A stretch of DNA of 19,915 bases from a bacterium (GTDB lineage Bacteria; Electryoneota; RPQS01), in contig JAHIZR010000269.1 of assembly GCA_018814465.1 (NCBI GenBank), positions 1 through 19,915 of the forward strand, written 5' to 3'. The notes beneath the pieces were generated by a model. It did no database searches and was not told the DNA's origin. It saw only the letters and a list, made by a program, of their open reading frames with translations. This document shows positions 1 through 7,274 of the stretch, one piece after another; position 1 is the first letter of the stretch, and each line of letters opens with the position of its first letter. The translations under genes were made by a program, and so were the position numbers.

Positions 1-1004
1 TACTCATCCGTAGTATCCTGGCTCGCTAAACGATAATTAAACTTTCCCTGTTCAAAAATTGCAAGTCCAAGCTGTGTTGCCACATCCTTACGCTCCGGAC
101 GAAGCTCCAGTGCTTTATTCAGAGGGGCAATCGCTAAACCGTAGACGTTCTTGCCGGTACTGCGCGCAAAATCCAAATAGGCGATCCCCAGCCAATAATT
201 CGAAAGAAAATCTTCCGGACTTTTTTCCACCGCCTTTTCAAGCTCACTGGAAGCTTCCGCGAAGCGCCCGGCGGCGTGCAGAAGTCGACCGCGCAAATAG
301 TCCACACTCTTATTGTCCGGGTCGCGCTCCTGTACAATAGCGAATAAGCGATTTGCTTCGTCATAACGCTTCAGATTGAGCAGCGTCTGACCGTATTCAA
401 AAGCCAAATCGGCATCACCTTGATCAAGCGTCCAGGCTTTCTCGTAATTAATCGCCGCTAAATCCGGCACACCGGCGTTCCGGTAGATGCGCGCCAGCAT
501 GCGAGGATATAACGGATTATCAGGATGCTTGCCTGTCGCGCTGGCAAGGATCGCCGTTGCCTCCGCGATCTTGCCCTGCTTGCCCAGAATCAGCGCCCGC
601 GCCACTTTGATTTCATCAATCTTGCCCCGGCTGTCTTTTTTCTCCGCCGCCGCAACGACTCGTTCCGCGTCTGCCATCCGCTCCATCGAAACATATAGTG
701 AAGTCAGATCCAGCACAGCCGTCGCAAGCTTCGGATTGTACTCAACAGCCTTCTCATAATGCTGAACCGCGGAGGCCGTATCCCCAAGGAAAACCTCCGC
801 TCTGCCAAGCATTGACCAAGCATCATCATCCTTTGGACTGTTTGTTACCGCTTTCTGCGCATGCGCTAAAGCGGCTTCCCAGTCCCCCATTCGAGCAGAT
901 TCCTGAGCACGGAATAAATCCTCGTTTCGAGCAGCCGAAGCCGCAGGCGCGAACTGAAGACAACAGACTGCAATCGCAATAAGAATGAAATTTCGGCTTA
1001 GCAA
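1..1004 (-). CDS. Exported TPR-repeat protein, C-terminus cut off by window edge
   Basis: An open frame of 334 codons runs off the left edge without a stop. It contains about nine consecutive 34-residue tetratricopeptide repeats, with the usual small/aromatic pattern (for example DDAWSMLGRAEVFLGD, then NYEKAW, then YDEANRLF). The N-terminus is a Sec signal peptide: LSRNF, a hydrophobic core ILIAIAVCCLQFAP, and a likely cleavage after AASA. No ATG precedes this signal; the best start is TTG at 1002-1004, which has no good Shine-Dalgarno, so the start is uncertain. TPR arrays mediate protein-protein contacts; here they would work in the periplasm or at the outer membrane. No enzymatic domain is visible in the part present. 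The gene is separated by 228 bases from the protease upstream and may have its own promoter. A pilotin/PilF-like role is possible because of the pilus genes nearby, but the array is longer than PilF and has no lipobox, so I do not assign it. Confidence 0.85.
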   Translation of the reverse strand, partial: MLSRNFILIAIAVCCLQFAPAASAARNEDLFRAQESARMGDWEAALAHAQKAVTNSPKDDDAWSMLGRAEVFLGDTASAVQHYEKAVEYNPKLATAVLDLTSLYVSMERMADAERVVAAAEKKDSRGKIDEIKVARALILGKQGKIAEATAILASATGKHPDNPLYPRMLARIYRNAGVPDLAAINYEKAWTLDQGDADLAFEYGQTLLNLKRYDEANRLFAIVQERDPDNKSVDYLRGRLLHAAGRFAEASSELEKAVEKSPEDFLSNYWLGIAYLDFARSTGKNVYGLAIAPLNKALELRPERKDVATQLGLAIFEQGKFNYRLASQDTTDE

Positions 1005-1094
1005 GATAGTTTTCGAAGTTAAGTTCTTAAAAGGTTGTGTTGGCAGGGGAAATTCGAGAAAACAGCACGGATTTCAGTTCTGCCAGAATATGCC

Positions 1095-1123
1095 AATATA
1101 CCCAACCGCTTTCTAAAGAGCAA
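1095..1123 (-). promoter_or_regulatory. Possible sigma-70-type promoter for the TPR gene
   Basis: On the minus strand TTGCTC (1118-1123) and TATATT (1095-1100) are separated by 17 bases. The -10 box matches the consensus at five of six positions, the -35 box only at three. It lies about 90 bases before the proposed TTG start of the TPR gene, inside the 228-base gap that follows the S41 protease gene. I see no convincing hairpin terminator in the gap. The match may be chance. Confidence 0.25.
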
Positions 1124-1232
1124 GCGATTTTTTCTCCTAAGAAGAGTGAAAATATGGCTTTGGCCGGAATTTTTGCCCCAAATCTGACGAAACCCGGAAA
1201 CTACGTTTATAGAAAATCTAAGGTTAGTTCAA

Positions 1233-2846
1233 CTATTCCGTTGGCTTCGGACTGGAGGGAAGCGATGCAATCTCCTCAGCCTGCGGAAAGAGGCTCATTG
1301 CCGCTTTAACTTGAGCATCCTCCTGTGTGCGAACCAAGTAGTAAAGATTCCGGTCATTGAACAAAATCCCTGCTAATTCTCCCCGAATGGTCGATTTTGT
1401 AAAGTCAAGGTCCTCAATCCACATGGCAGAATCGATCTTAAACTCCCGCTTCTCGAGCAGATCCTTGAATTCACTCAACATTCCATCAGTCACTCGGAAC
1501 TCAGCGGCAAATTCAGGGAAATCCGTCGCAAGGTCGGGATGTTTGGCCGCATATTCAGTGGCATACTCAAAATACATTCTATTGCTGAATAATAGAGCCG
1601 TTTGTGAATTATTCCTCTCAGGCAGAACCGTGCTGTCCGGAGTGATTCCCCCACCGCCAAAGACAACGCGGCCGCCATCGGTGTGAAAAACCTCGCGCTC
1701 CGTCGTATCGGCGGGAATTTCCGCATTCGGATCAATTTCGTCATGACCTTCCATGATGTATTCCGCGATCCCCTCATCGTAGGGTCGCTGAATCATTCGC
1801 CCCGATGGAGTGTAATACCGAGCAGTCGTGATTCTGACCACCGATCCATCAATAAGCTCCAGCGGCGTCTGCACCAAGCCTTTTCCGAAACTGACTTGAC
1901 CAACCACTAATCCCCGATCATGGTCCTGAATCGCACCGGCCACAATTTCCGATGCCGACGCGCTGCCGTGATTGATTAGGACAACCAATGGGAAATCGTC
2001 CTTTGCTCCTTGACCCGTGGAATAATACTCTGTGTTCGAGCGCGGCGTGCGGCCCTTCGTATAGACAATCATCTGATCTTTCTCGGGCAGAAACAGATCG
2101 GCAACCCGCCAAGCTTGGTCAAGATAGCCGCCCGGATTGGAGCGAAGGTCCAGAATCATCCTCTGCATGCCCACTGATTTCAAACTGTCGATCGCTTGTT
2201 CGACTTCGTCGGTTGTCAGTCTTGTAAACTGTGTTATCCGCACATATCCAGTTTCCTGATCCGGCATCATAAACGCCGCCGCGACTGAGTAGATCGGAAT
2301 CTTGTCTCTGACGATTTCAAACTCCAGCGGCACTTCAAGACCCGGACGCGCGATGGTAACGTTCACGGTTGATCCTTTGGGACCGCGAAGCTTTTCCTGC
2401 ACCTCCTCACTGGAAATCCCGTAGGCGGATATTCCTTCGATATGAGTGAACCGATCACCCGCGCGAAGCCCTAACCGGTCCGAAGGAGTTCCCGGAATCG
2501 GCGAGACCACGGTCAACCACTTATTCTGAATCGTATAGTGAATCCCGATTCCCTCAAATTCTCCGCGGAAGGTCTCACTGATGCGCTTCTGCTGTTCAGC
2601 AGGAATATAGACCGAATGAGGATCAAGCTCTTCCAACAATCCCCGGATCGCGCCATCCAGAAGTTCAGCCACATCCGGCTCATCCACATACTGATCCCGT
2701 ACGGCGCGAATTACCTGATTCAGTTTCTGAAGCTGCACTGCCATATCCGCCTTATTCTCCGCCCGCAGAGCCGGTCCCCAGAAAATAAGACTGCCAACAA
2801 TCACTATGGCAAGTACGCCTCCGAGAATCATTCGTTTAGACTTCAA
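1233..2846 (-). CDS. S41 family C-terminal processing (tail-specific) peptidase
   Basis: A 537-residue envelope serine protease of the CtpA/Prc family, which cleaves or trims exported proteins in the periplasm. Residues 6-28 form an N-terminal signal or anchor helix; a PDZ domain follows at about 95-170 (GIHYTIQNKWLTVV through LRGPKGSTV). The catalytic Ser/Lys dyad is seen as Ser297 in GSASASEI and Lys322 in SFGKGLVQ; the spacing of 25 equals that of Prc Ser452/Lys477. DLRSNPGG (233-240) is the usual substrate-strand motif. Residues from about 405 to 537 form a C-terminal extension beyond the compact CtpA core, as in many Bacteroidetes-type members. The start is TTG; it is supported by AGGAG eight bases upstream and by a TTGA overlap with the stop of the gene before it. 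An ATG at codon 6 is the alternative. It is the last gene of the obg-dprA run. Confidence 0.95.
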   Translation of the reverse strand: MKSKRMILGGVLAIVIVGSLIFWGPALRAENKADMAVQLQKLNQVIRAVRDQYVDEPDVAELLDGAIRGLLEELDPHSVYIPAEQQKRISETFRGEFEGIGIHYTIQNKWLTVVSPIPGTPSDRLGLRAGDRFTHIEGISAYGISSEEVQEKLRGPKGSTVNVTIARPGLEVPLEFEIVRDKIPIYSVAAAFMMPDQETGYVRITQFTRLTTDEVEQAIDSLKSVGMQRMILDLRSNPGGYLDQAWRVADLFLPEKDQMIVYTKGRTPRSNTEYYSTGQGAKDDFPLVVLINHGSASASEIVAGAIQDHDRGLVVGQVSFGKGLVQTPLELIDGSVVRITTARYYTPSGRMIQRPYDEGIAEYIMEGHDEIDPNAEIPADTTEREVFHTDGGRVVFGGGGITPDSTVLPERNNSQTALLFSNRMYFEYATEYAAKHPDLATDFPEFAAEFRVTDGMLSEFKDLLEKREFKIDSAMWIEDLDFTKSTIRGELAGILFNDRNLYYLVRTQEDAQVKAAMSLFPQAEEIASLPSSPKPTE

Positions 2847-4162
2847 TCGTTTGTCTCCTGCTTGGTCATCTTCTTATATTCATTCAGCATCAGTGATGCC
2901 TCAAATTCGCTGATTTCCTGACCCCGCCGGGATGCCGCGATCCGCGCAGCCTCCAATGTCCGCTCAAACGGAACATGGCGAAATCCTCTCCTTCCCCCCC
3001 ATGCAAAACTCGGAATGTGACGCGGCGGAAAATCATCGCCGTACACATTGGCTCCGATACCCACCACCGTCCCGGTATTGAACATTGTATGAATCCCGGT
3101 TTTAGTATGGTCACCGGCAATCAAACCAATAAACCTCTCACCCGATTCAACCAGTTTGCCGCTGACTTTCATCGGGATCGTCCCGTAGTCGTTTCGCAGA
3201 TTGGAACAGGTCGTGTCGGCGCCTAAATTCACCCATTGTCCTAAAATGCTGTTGCCGATAAAACCATCGTGCTGTTTGTTCACGTGTCCCTGAAAAACGC
3301 TCTGACTGATTTCGCCGGCAAGCCGGCAATGAGGACCGAAACTGGATCCTCCATAAAGCCTCGCGCCCGCTTTTATTCGATTCTCCTCCCCCAGATAGAG
3401 TGGCCCTTTTAAAAAACAATGCGGTTCGATTTCGGTCCCCTCACCTATCCAAATCGGTCCGTTCTCCGTGGAAATAACTGATCCCGGCCATAGCCTCACA
3501 TGCTTACTGACATACAGCGGATGATCCCCGATTATGTCAATTCCTATAACATCTTCTCGCAAAGCATGTGCCCCACAGATATTCTCGCCCTTTTCGCCGG
3601 ATTTTAGCTGTCGCATTAATAATCCGGGATTATGAATCATATAATCCCAGATATAATCGGCGTATTTTATTGTCCAGCCTGACTTTTCAGCAGGAATAGC
3701 TTCTATTCCTTGAACGAGAGAAGCGGCCAAAACTGTTCCCGGAAGTTTTAACAAATCCTGAGCTTGCGACGCATCGCGAACTGCGATTAAAGGCAATCCA
3801 GACTCGTCGATAATAGTCTGATTATTAAGGTCTTTGTTGGAAGATTCAGCACCCCAGACCCCAATCAACCGAGAGTTAATAAAGATTGTCTGAATGCTGG
3901 AATCCAAAACGTGCTTTTTTTGCCATGTCGTGTGTGCATAATTTGCATCGAACTGTGCACGATAACGATGCGCGATCCTCGCCTCATCCACAAGCTCTCG
4001 TATCCAATCTCTAAGGCAGCCCATCCCACAACGAATCTCCGAAGAAGGACGAAGCACATTCAACGGATAAAGATTCACCTCACTGACCTCATCCTCAAAC
4101 AGTGCGACATTTCGATTCTCGAAGAGTCGAGGATCAATCGTTGACTCAGCTATTCTACGCAC
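2843..4162 (-). CDS. GlmU-like sugar nucleotidyltransferase with left-handed beta-helix domain
   Basis: A 439-residue protein of two parts. The N-terminal part (about 18-200) matches the NTP_transf_4 type of nucleotidyltransferase-like domain: an initial strand VALFEDE, then LYPLNVLRPSSEIRCG, instead of the GxGTRM loop of classical enzymes. The second part (about 205-390) is a left-handed beta-helix of hexapeptide repeats, with IWIGEGTEIEP, LYLGEENRIKAGA, and a GlmU-acetyltransferase-like stretch at 289-326 including NLGADTTCSNLRNDYG. Proteins of this build are annotated as putative sugar nucleotidyl transferases, mainly in the Bacteroidetes group; the true substrate is not known to me and no partner sugar gene lies here. 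The start taken is GTG, eight bases inside the end of dprA; the Shine-Dalgarno is poor. The conserved part begins near residue 18, so a later start cannot be excluded. It is cytoplasmic and overlaps both neighbours, so it is probably co-translated with dprA and the protease gene. Confidence 0.85.
   Translation of the reverse strand: MRRIAESTIDPRLFENRNVALFEDEVSEVNLYPLNVLRPSSEIRCGMGCLRDWIRELVDEARIAHRYRAQFDANYAHTTWQKKHVLDSSIQTIFINSRLIGVWGAESSNKDLNNQTIIDESGLPLIAVRDASQAQDLLKLPGTVLAASLVQGIEAIPAEKSGWTIKYADYIWDYMIHNPGLLMRQLKSGEKGENICGAHALREDVIGIDIIGDHPLYVSKHVRLWPGSVISTENGPIWIGEGTEIEPHCFLKGPLYLGEENRIKAGARLYGGSSFGPHCRLAGEISQSVFQGHVNKQHDGFIGNSILGQWVNLGADTTCSNLRNDYGTIPMKVSGKLVESGERFIGLIAGDHTKTGIHTMFNTGTVVGIGANVYGDDFPPRHIPSFAWGGRRGFRHVPFERTLEAARIAASRRGQEISEFEASLMLNEYKKMTKQETND
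2844..2859 (-). promoter_or_regulatory. Shine-Dalgarno and TTGA coupling that fix the TTG start of the S41 gene
   Basis: On the minus strand AGGAG (2855-2859) is followed by eight bases and TTG (2844-2846). The TGA stop of the upstream gene (2843-2845) shares two bases with this TTG. This is the typical layout of translational coupling and argues for TTG over the ATG five codons later. Confidence 0.7.
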
Positions 4163-5279
4163 GAATAAAATACTTCCCGGGCAGTTGTTTGATCAGCCCT
4201 TTTAATTCGAGCATCAACAGACGACTCAATACTTCACCTGTTGAAAGCTCCATCTTCTCTGCCAGCGTATCGATATGAATGGATTCGGTTGCATCCAATG
4301 ATTCAATAATCTGCCTCTCCTCCTGCGGCAGATCGAAGGGAAGCTCGATAATCGATGCCTTCTCTTCAGCAACCGGCGACATCGTTCTTATCAGAGCTAA
4401 AACATCCTCCGGAGATTCAATCAGCGCGGCTCCCGACTTTATCAGTTCATGCGTTCCCTTCGACATCACGCTGTACACAGGTCCCGGAACCGCTCCCACA
4501 TCTCTGCCGTATTCAATTGACAGCCCAGCCGTGATCTGTGCTCCGCTTCTCGCGGGAGCTTCCACCACAATCACAGCTTTCGACAATCCCGCGATGATCC
4601 GATTTCTCTGGGGGAAGGTATATTTTGTGTGAACCGTTCCGATGGGGTATTCAGAAAGCAGAGCGCCGCCTGCGTCCAAAATCCGCTGAGCAAGCTTCTC
4701 GTTACCCGCCGGGTAGATGCGATCCACTCCACAGCCGAAAACCGCTTCCGTGACAAGCTCCGCATGCAGAGCCGCTTCATGTGCGAAACTGTCCACTCCT
4801 GAGGCAAGTCCACTCACGACATGTATTCCTGTGCCCCGTAAACCGCCGATCAATTCATCCGCGGCGCGCTTCCCATAAGCTGTCGCCCGCCTTGTCCCGA
4901 CAACAGCCACCCGGGTCGCATCAGATTGAAATTCACCTCGAATGAAAAGCAAGGCCGGCGCATCGGTTTCAAGCTCCCGCAGCAACTGAGGATAGTTATC
5001 GTCCCAATAGGTTCGGATTTCAACACCGGCTTCCTGCGCGGCTTCCCATTGTCTTTGGCCGGCTTCTGCAACAGCGCTGACTTTTCTGAGCGGAGCGATC
5101 AGACGATCCGTAATACCATGAATCGTCCGCAATTTCGAATCCGATGCGTCAAATACGGATTCAGCCGAACCGCATTCCCGGATCAGACGGATGGTCGTGC
5201 CGGGTCCGATGCCATCCACCGCCAGCAGATTCAACAGGGCAATGACTTCCCCCGGACTACTCATCTTCCTCCCAGTCAT
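4155..5279 (-). CDS. dprA: DNA-processing protein DprA
   Basis: DprA binds incoming single-stranded DNA in transformation and loads RecA on it. The order of domains is complete over 374 residues: an N-terminal helical SAM/HhH-like region with VDGIGPGTT (21-29); the central Rossmann-like core with VAVVGTRRATAYG (124-136), VSGLASGVDSFAHEAAL (155-171), FPQRNRIIAGLS (222-233) and SGAQITAGLSIEYGR (245-259); and a C-terminal winged helix (about 320-374, DTLAEKMELSTGEVLSRLLMLE cut short as ...LSRLL). Two ATG starts are possible: 5279, and 5264 (codon 6), which has GGGAGG just before it but with very short spacing. Either start lies within the end of obg, so the two genes are translationally coupled. 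DprA is widespread also in bacteria not known to be competent, but the pilus assembly genes next to it make a role in DNA uptake plausible. Confidence 0.96.
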   Translation of the reverse strand: MTGRKMSSPGEVIALLNLLAVDGIGPGTTIRLIRECGSAESVFDASDSKLRTIHGITDRLIAPLRKVSAVAEAGQRQWEAAQEAGVEIRTYWDDNYPQLLRELETDAPALLFIRGEFQSDATRVAVVGTRRATAYGKRAADELIGGLRGTGIHVVSGLASGVDSFAHEAALHAELVTEAVFGCGVDRIYPAGNEKLAQRILDAGGALLSEYPIGTVHTKYTFPQRNRIIAGLSKAVIVVEAPARSGAQITAGLSIEYGRDVGAVPGPVYSVMSKGTHELIKSGAALIESPEDVLALIRTMSPVAEEKASIIELPFDLPQEERQIIESLDATESIHIDTLAEKMELSTGEVLSRLLMLELKGLIKQLPGKYFIRA

Positions 5280-6285
5280 CTTTAGAGTCTAAGGGCACCT
5301 TCTCCGGCGCTCGAAATATCTCCGGATACGGAGCTTCCTGTAACAGCACCCAGAGCCGCTGAATCAATTCCTCCGTCCCCGTTTGAGCCGCTGAAGAAAT
5401 CGCCATGGTCCAGGGGCCTTCAGGGATCGGTTCCCCTTCAAGCAAATCAACCTTGGAAAGCACTGTAATTGAAGGTCGCTTCAGCAAATCCGGATTCCAC
5501 CGCTCCAATTCTTTTTTCAATACCTCGAGGTCTTCCAGTTTGCTCTCGCTTGTGCAGTCAATTAAGTAGACAAGCACGCGAGTTCGCTCGATATGCCTTA
5601 AGAACTCATAGCCCAATCCCTTGCCCTCGGACGCTCCTTCAATCAGTCCCGGGATATCCGCCATCACGAATGCGGTATATTCCATCGGACGGACTATTCC
5701 CAGATTCGGGTGCAGCGTGGTGAACGGATAAGGTGCCACCTTGGGACGAGCCGCTGTCAAAACCGATAGCAACGTGGATTTCCCAGCATTCGGAAGCCCC
5801 ACCAGCCCAACATCCGCCATCAGCTTCAGCTCTAAGGAATACTCCCATTCCTCGCCATATCCACCCGGAGTGCATTTTCTCGGTGTTCTGTTAGAAGGAG
5901 TCGCGAACGCCGCATTCCCCCGCCCCCCATTGCCGCCCTTGGCTATACAGTATTTCTGACCTGCTTCGTTCAAATCCACTATCAGCCTGTCCCCTTCGAA
6001 AAAGCGGGTCCCGATCGGAACCTTGATGATAATATCCTTGCCGGACCGACCTGAACTGCGGGAGCCGCCGCCCGGCTGTCCCGCTTCCGCCTCGAATTTC
6101 GGCCTAAACTTGAAATCCAGCAAAGTATGAAGCTGGGGATCGGCGACAGCATAAACCGAACCCCCTTTTCCGCCATTGCCTCCATCAGGACCGCCTTTGG
6201 GAATAAAAGCCTCGCGCCGAAAGGATACAACACCCGAACCGCCGTCTCCAGCCTTCACTTTCAATCTTGCCTTATCTAAAAACAT
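5257..6285 (-). CDS. obg: GTPase Obg/CgtA
   Basis: A 342-residue Obg GTPase, a cytoplasmic protein that associates with the large ribosomal subunit and links its maturation to growth state. The glycine-rich Obg fold is at 1-158 (MFLDKARLKVKAGDGGSG at the very N-terminus, GGPDGGNGGKGG at 31-42, KGGNGGRGN at 116-124). The G domain follows: G1 GLPNAGKST (163-171), TT of switch I (189-190), G3 DIPG (210-213), G4 SKVD (277-280, Ser in place of the common Asn) and G5 SSAAQ (297-301). There is no C-terminal OCT domain, only an acidic tail. The ATG start is fixed by the family N-terminus; no good Shine-Dalgarno precedes it. It is the first gene of the obg-dprA-nucleotidyltransferase-protease run and is separated from pilD by 84 bases. 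Confidence 0.98.
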   Translation of the reverse strand: MFLDKARLKVKAGDGGSGVVSFRREAFIPKGGPDGGNGGKGGSVYAVADPQLHTLLDFKFRPKFEAEAGQPGGGSRSSGRSGKDIIIKVPIGTRFFEGDRLIVDLNEAGQKYCIAKGGNGGRGNAAFATPSNRTPRKCTPGGYGEEWEYSLELKLMADVGLVGLPNAGKSTLLSVLTAARPKVAPYPFTTLHPNLGIVRPMEYTAFVMADIPGLIEGASEGKGLGYEFLRHIERTRVLVYLIDCTSESKLEDLEVLKKELERWNPDLLKRPSITVLSKVDLLEGEPIPEGPWTMAISSAAQTGTEELIQRLWVLLQEAPYPEIFRAPEKVPLDSKDDWEEDE

Positions 6286-6369
6286 TTGAGATTTGGTCTC
6301 GTATCTAACATAAAAACAAACGCAATGAACAGTTACAAGTTAGCATTCCCGGTGAGAAATGCAAGTCGG

Positions 6370-7170
6370 CTAATGCGCGAACATGTTAATATACCAGGCG
6401 ATCATCGCATCCCCGGTGAACAGACAGATCACCAAGGCGATTGCTAAAAATGGCCCAAATGGAACCGACCGGCCTGCAATTTCCTTCCCGGATATCAACA
6501 TAATCACGGCCAATAACGTCCCTAAAAAAGATGCGACGAACATCATGAGAATGACCGATTTCCAGCCAAGGAAAGCCCCCGCCATCATGCCGAACACGAC
6601 ATCCCCGCCGCCTAAGGCTTCCTTTTTGAAAATCCACTTCCCCGCCAACAGCATCACCAGAAAAATCGCGAAGCCGACTCCCATCCCAATCAGACTGTCA
6701 GCCCAAGGGCGCATCCCGAACAATATCGCGCCCGCCAATCCAACCACAGTCAGCGGAATCGTGATAGCGAACGGCAACAGCCAATGCCGGAGATCTATCA
6801 AAATCAGAGCTATCAATCCAATGAAGAGCAGCCCGTACGCTAAGGCCTGATACGTTACTCCCCACTTGAATACACAGAACATGATAATAATCGCCGAAGC
6901 CGCTTCAATCAACGGATATTGAATCGAGATACTCTCTCCGCATCCTTTACATCTGCCGCCCAGCAAAATCCAGCTGATCACCGGAATATTCTCAACCGGT
7001 TTGATCGCTCTGCCGCATTTCGGACAGCGTGAAGCCGGCCGCAAAAGAGACAATTCCTCGGGCAGCCGGTAAATCAGAACATTCGCGAAGCTGCCCAGAC
7101 TCCCGCCCAGAATCAAGGCAAAAGTAAAAACCAGCCAGCCCGGCAACGGGCCCCACGGTGACTCAACCAA
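6370..7170 (-). CDS. pilD: Type IV prepilin leader peptidase/N-methyltransferase
   Basis: PilD cuts the leader of prepilins at the inner membrane and methylates the new N-terminus. The 266-residue protein has the bifunctional build: an N-terminal cytosolic segment with two CxxC pairs (CPKC 49-52 and CKGC 74-77) after the first membrane helix, then about seven more hydrophobic segments. The two aspartates of the GxGD-type aspartic protease are seen as Asp126 (LILIDLRHWLLP) and Asp190 (LGGGD). The LLP motif is followed by Phe where many family members have Asp (LLPD). No ATG fits; the TTG start is supported by GAGG seven bases upstream. It follows pilC after 104 bases that hold a hairpin, so its level may be set apart from pilBC. 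Confidence 0.95.
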   Translation of the reverse strand: MVESPWGPLPGWLVFTFALILGGSLGSFANVLIYRLPEELSLLRPASRCPKCGRAIKPVENIPVISWILLGGRCKGCGESISIQYPLIEAASAIIIMFCVFKWGVTYQALAYGLLFIGLIALILIDLRHWLLPFAITIPLTVVGLAGAILFGMRPWADSLIGMGVGFAIFLVMLLAGKWIFKKEALGGGDVVFGMMAGAFLGWKSVILMMFVASFLGTLLAVIMLISGKEIAGRSVPFGPFLAIALVICLFTGDAMIAWYINMFAH

Positions 7171-7181
7171 TTTATAACCTC
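7168..7181 (-). promoter_or_regulatory. Shine-Dalgarno that decides the TTG start of pilD
   Basis: On the minus strand GAGG (7178-7181) stands seven bases before TTG (7168-7170). The nearby ATG at the same GAGG opens a frame that stops after two further codons, so TTG is the only start that gives the full first membrane helix. Confidence 0.65.
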
Positions 7182-7200
7182 ATTGTGCGGTAAAGAGAGA

Positions 7201-7232
7201 ACGCCGTGATCCCAGTTTTCGAATCACGGCGT
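7201..7232 (-). terminator. Hairpin between pilC and pilD, possible terminator or processing site
   Basis: A perfect 10-base inverted repeat, ACGCCGTGAT (7201-7210) and its complement (7223-7232), encloses a 12-base loop. In the transcript direction it is followed by TCTCTCTTT, a pyrimidine run with only moderate U content. It lies 42 bases after the pilC stop. It could end part of the pilBC transcripts, or protect the 3' end, rather than stop transcription fully. Confidence 0.5.
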
Positions 7233-7274
7233 CAACAAACTTAGTCGGCTTTGAAAATAACTGCCAAAACGGGC

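Noticed and set aside
1037..1309. A 90-codon plus-strand frame that covers most of the gap between the TPR gene and the protease gene
   Set aside because: It starts with GTG, runs into the antisense of the protease end, shows no domain, and would be the only plus-strand gene in the window.
6286..6369. Promoter before obg (TTGTAA, 17 bases, TTTTAT on the minus strand)
   Set aside because: Both boxes match at only four of six positions in an AT-rich gap, so chance is likely.
6383..6850. A 155-codon open frame on the plus strand
   Set aside because: It lies fully antisense to pilD, has a composition that mirrors the hydrophobic codons of that gene, and has no domain or good ribosome binding site.
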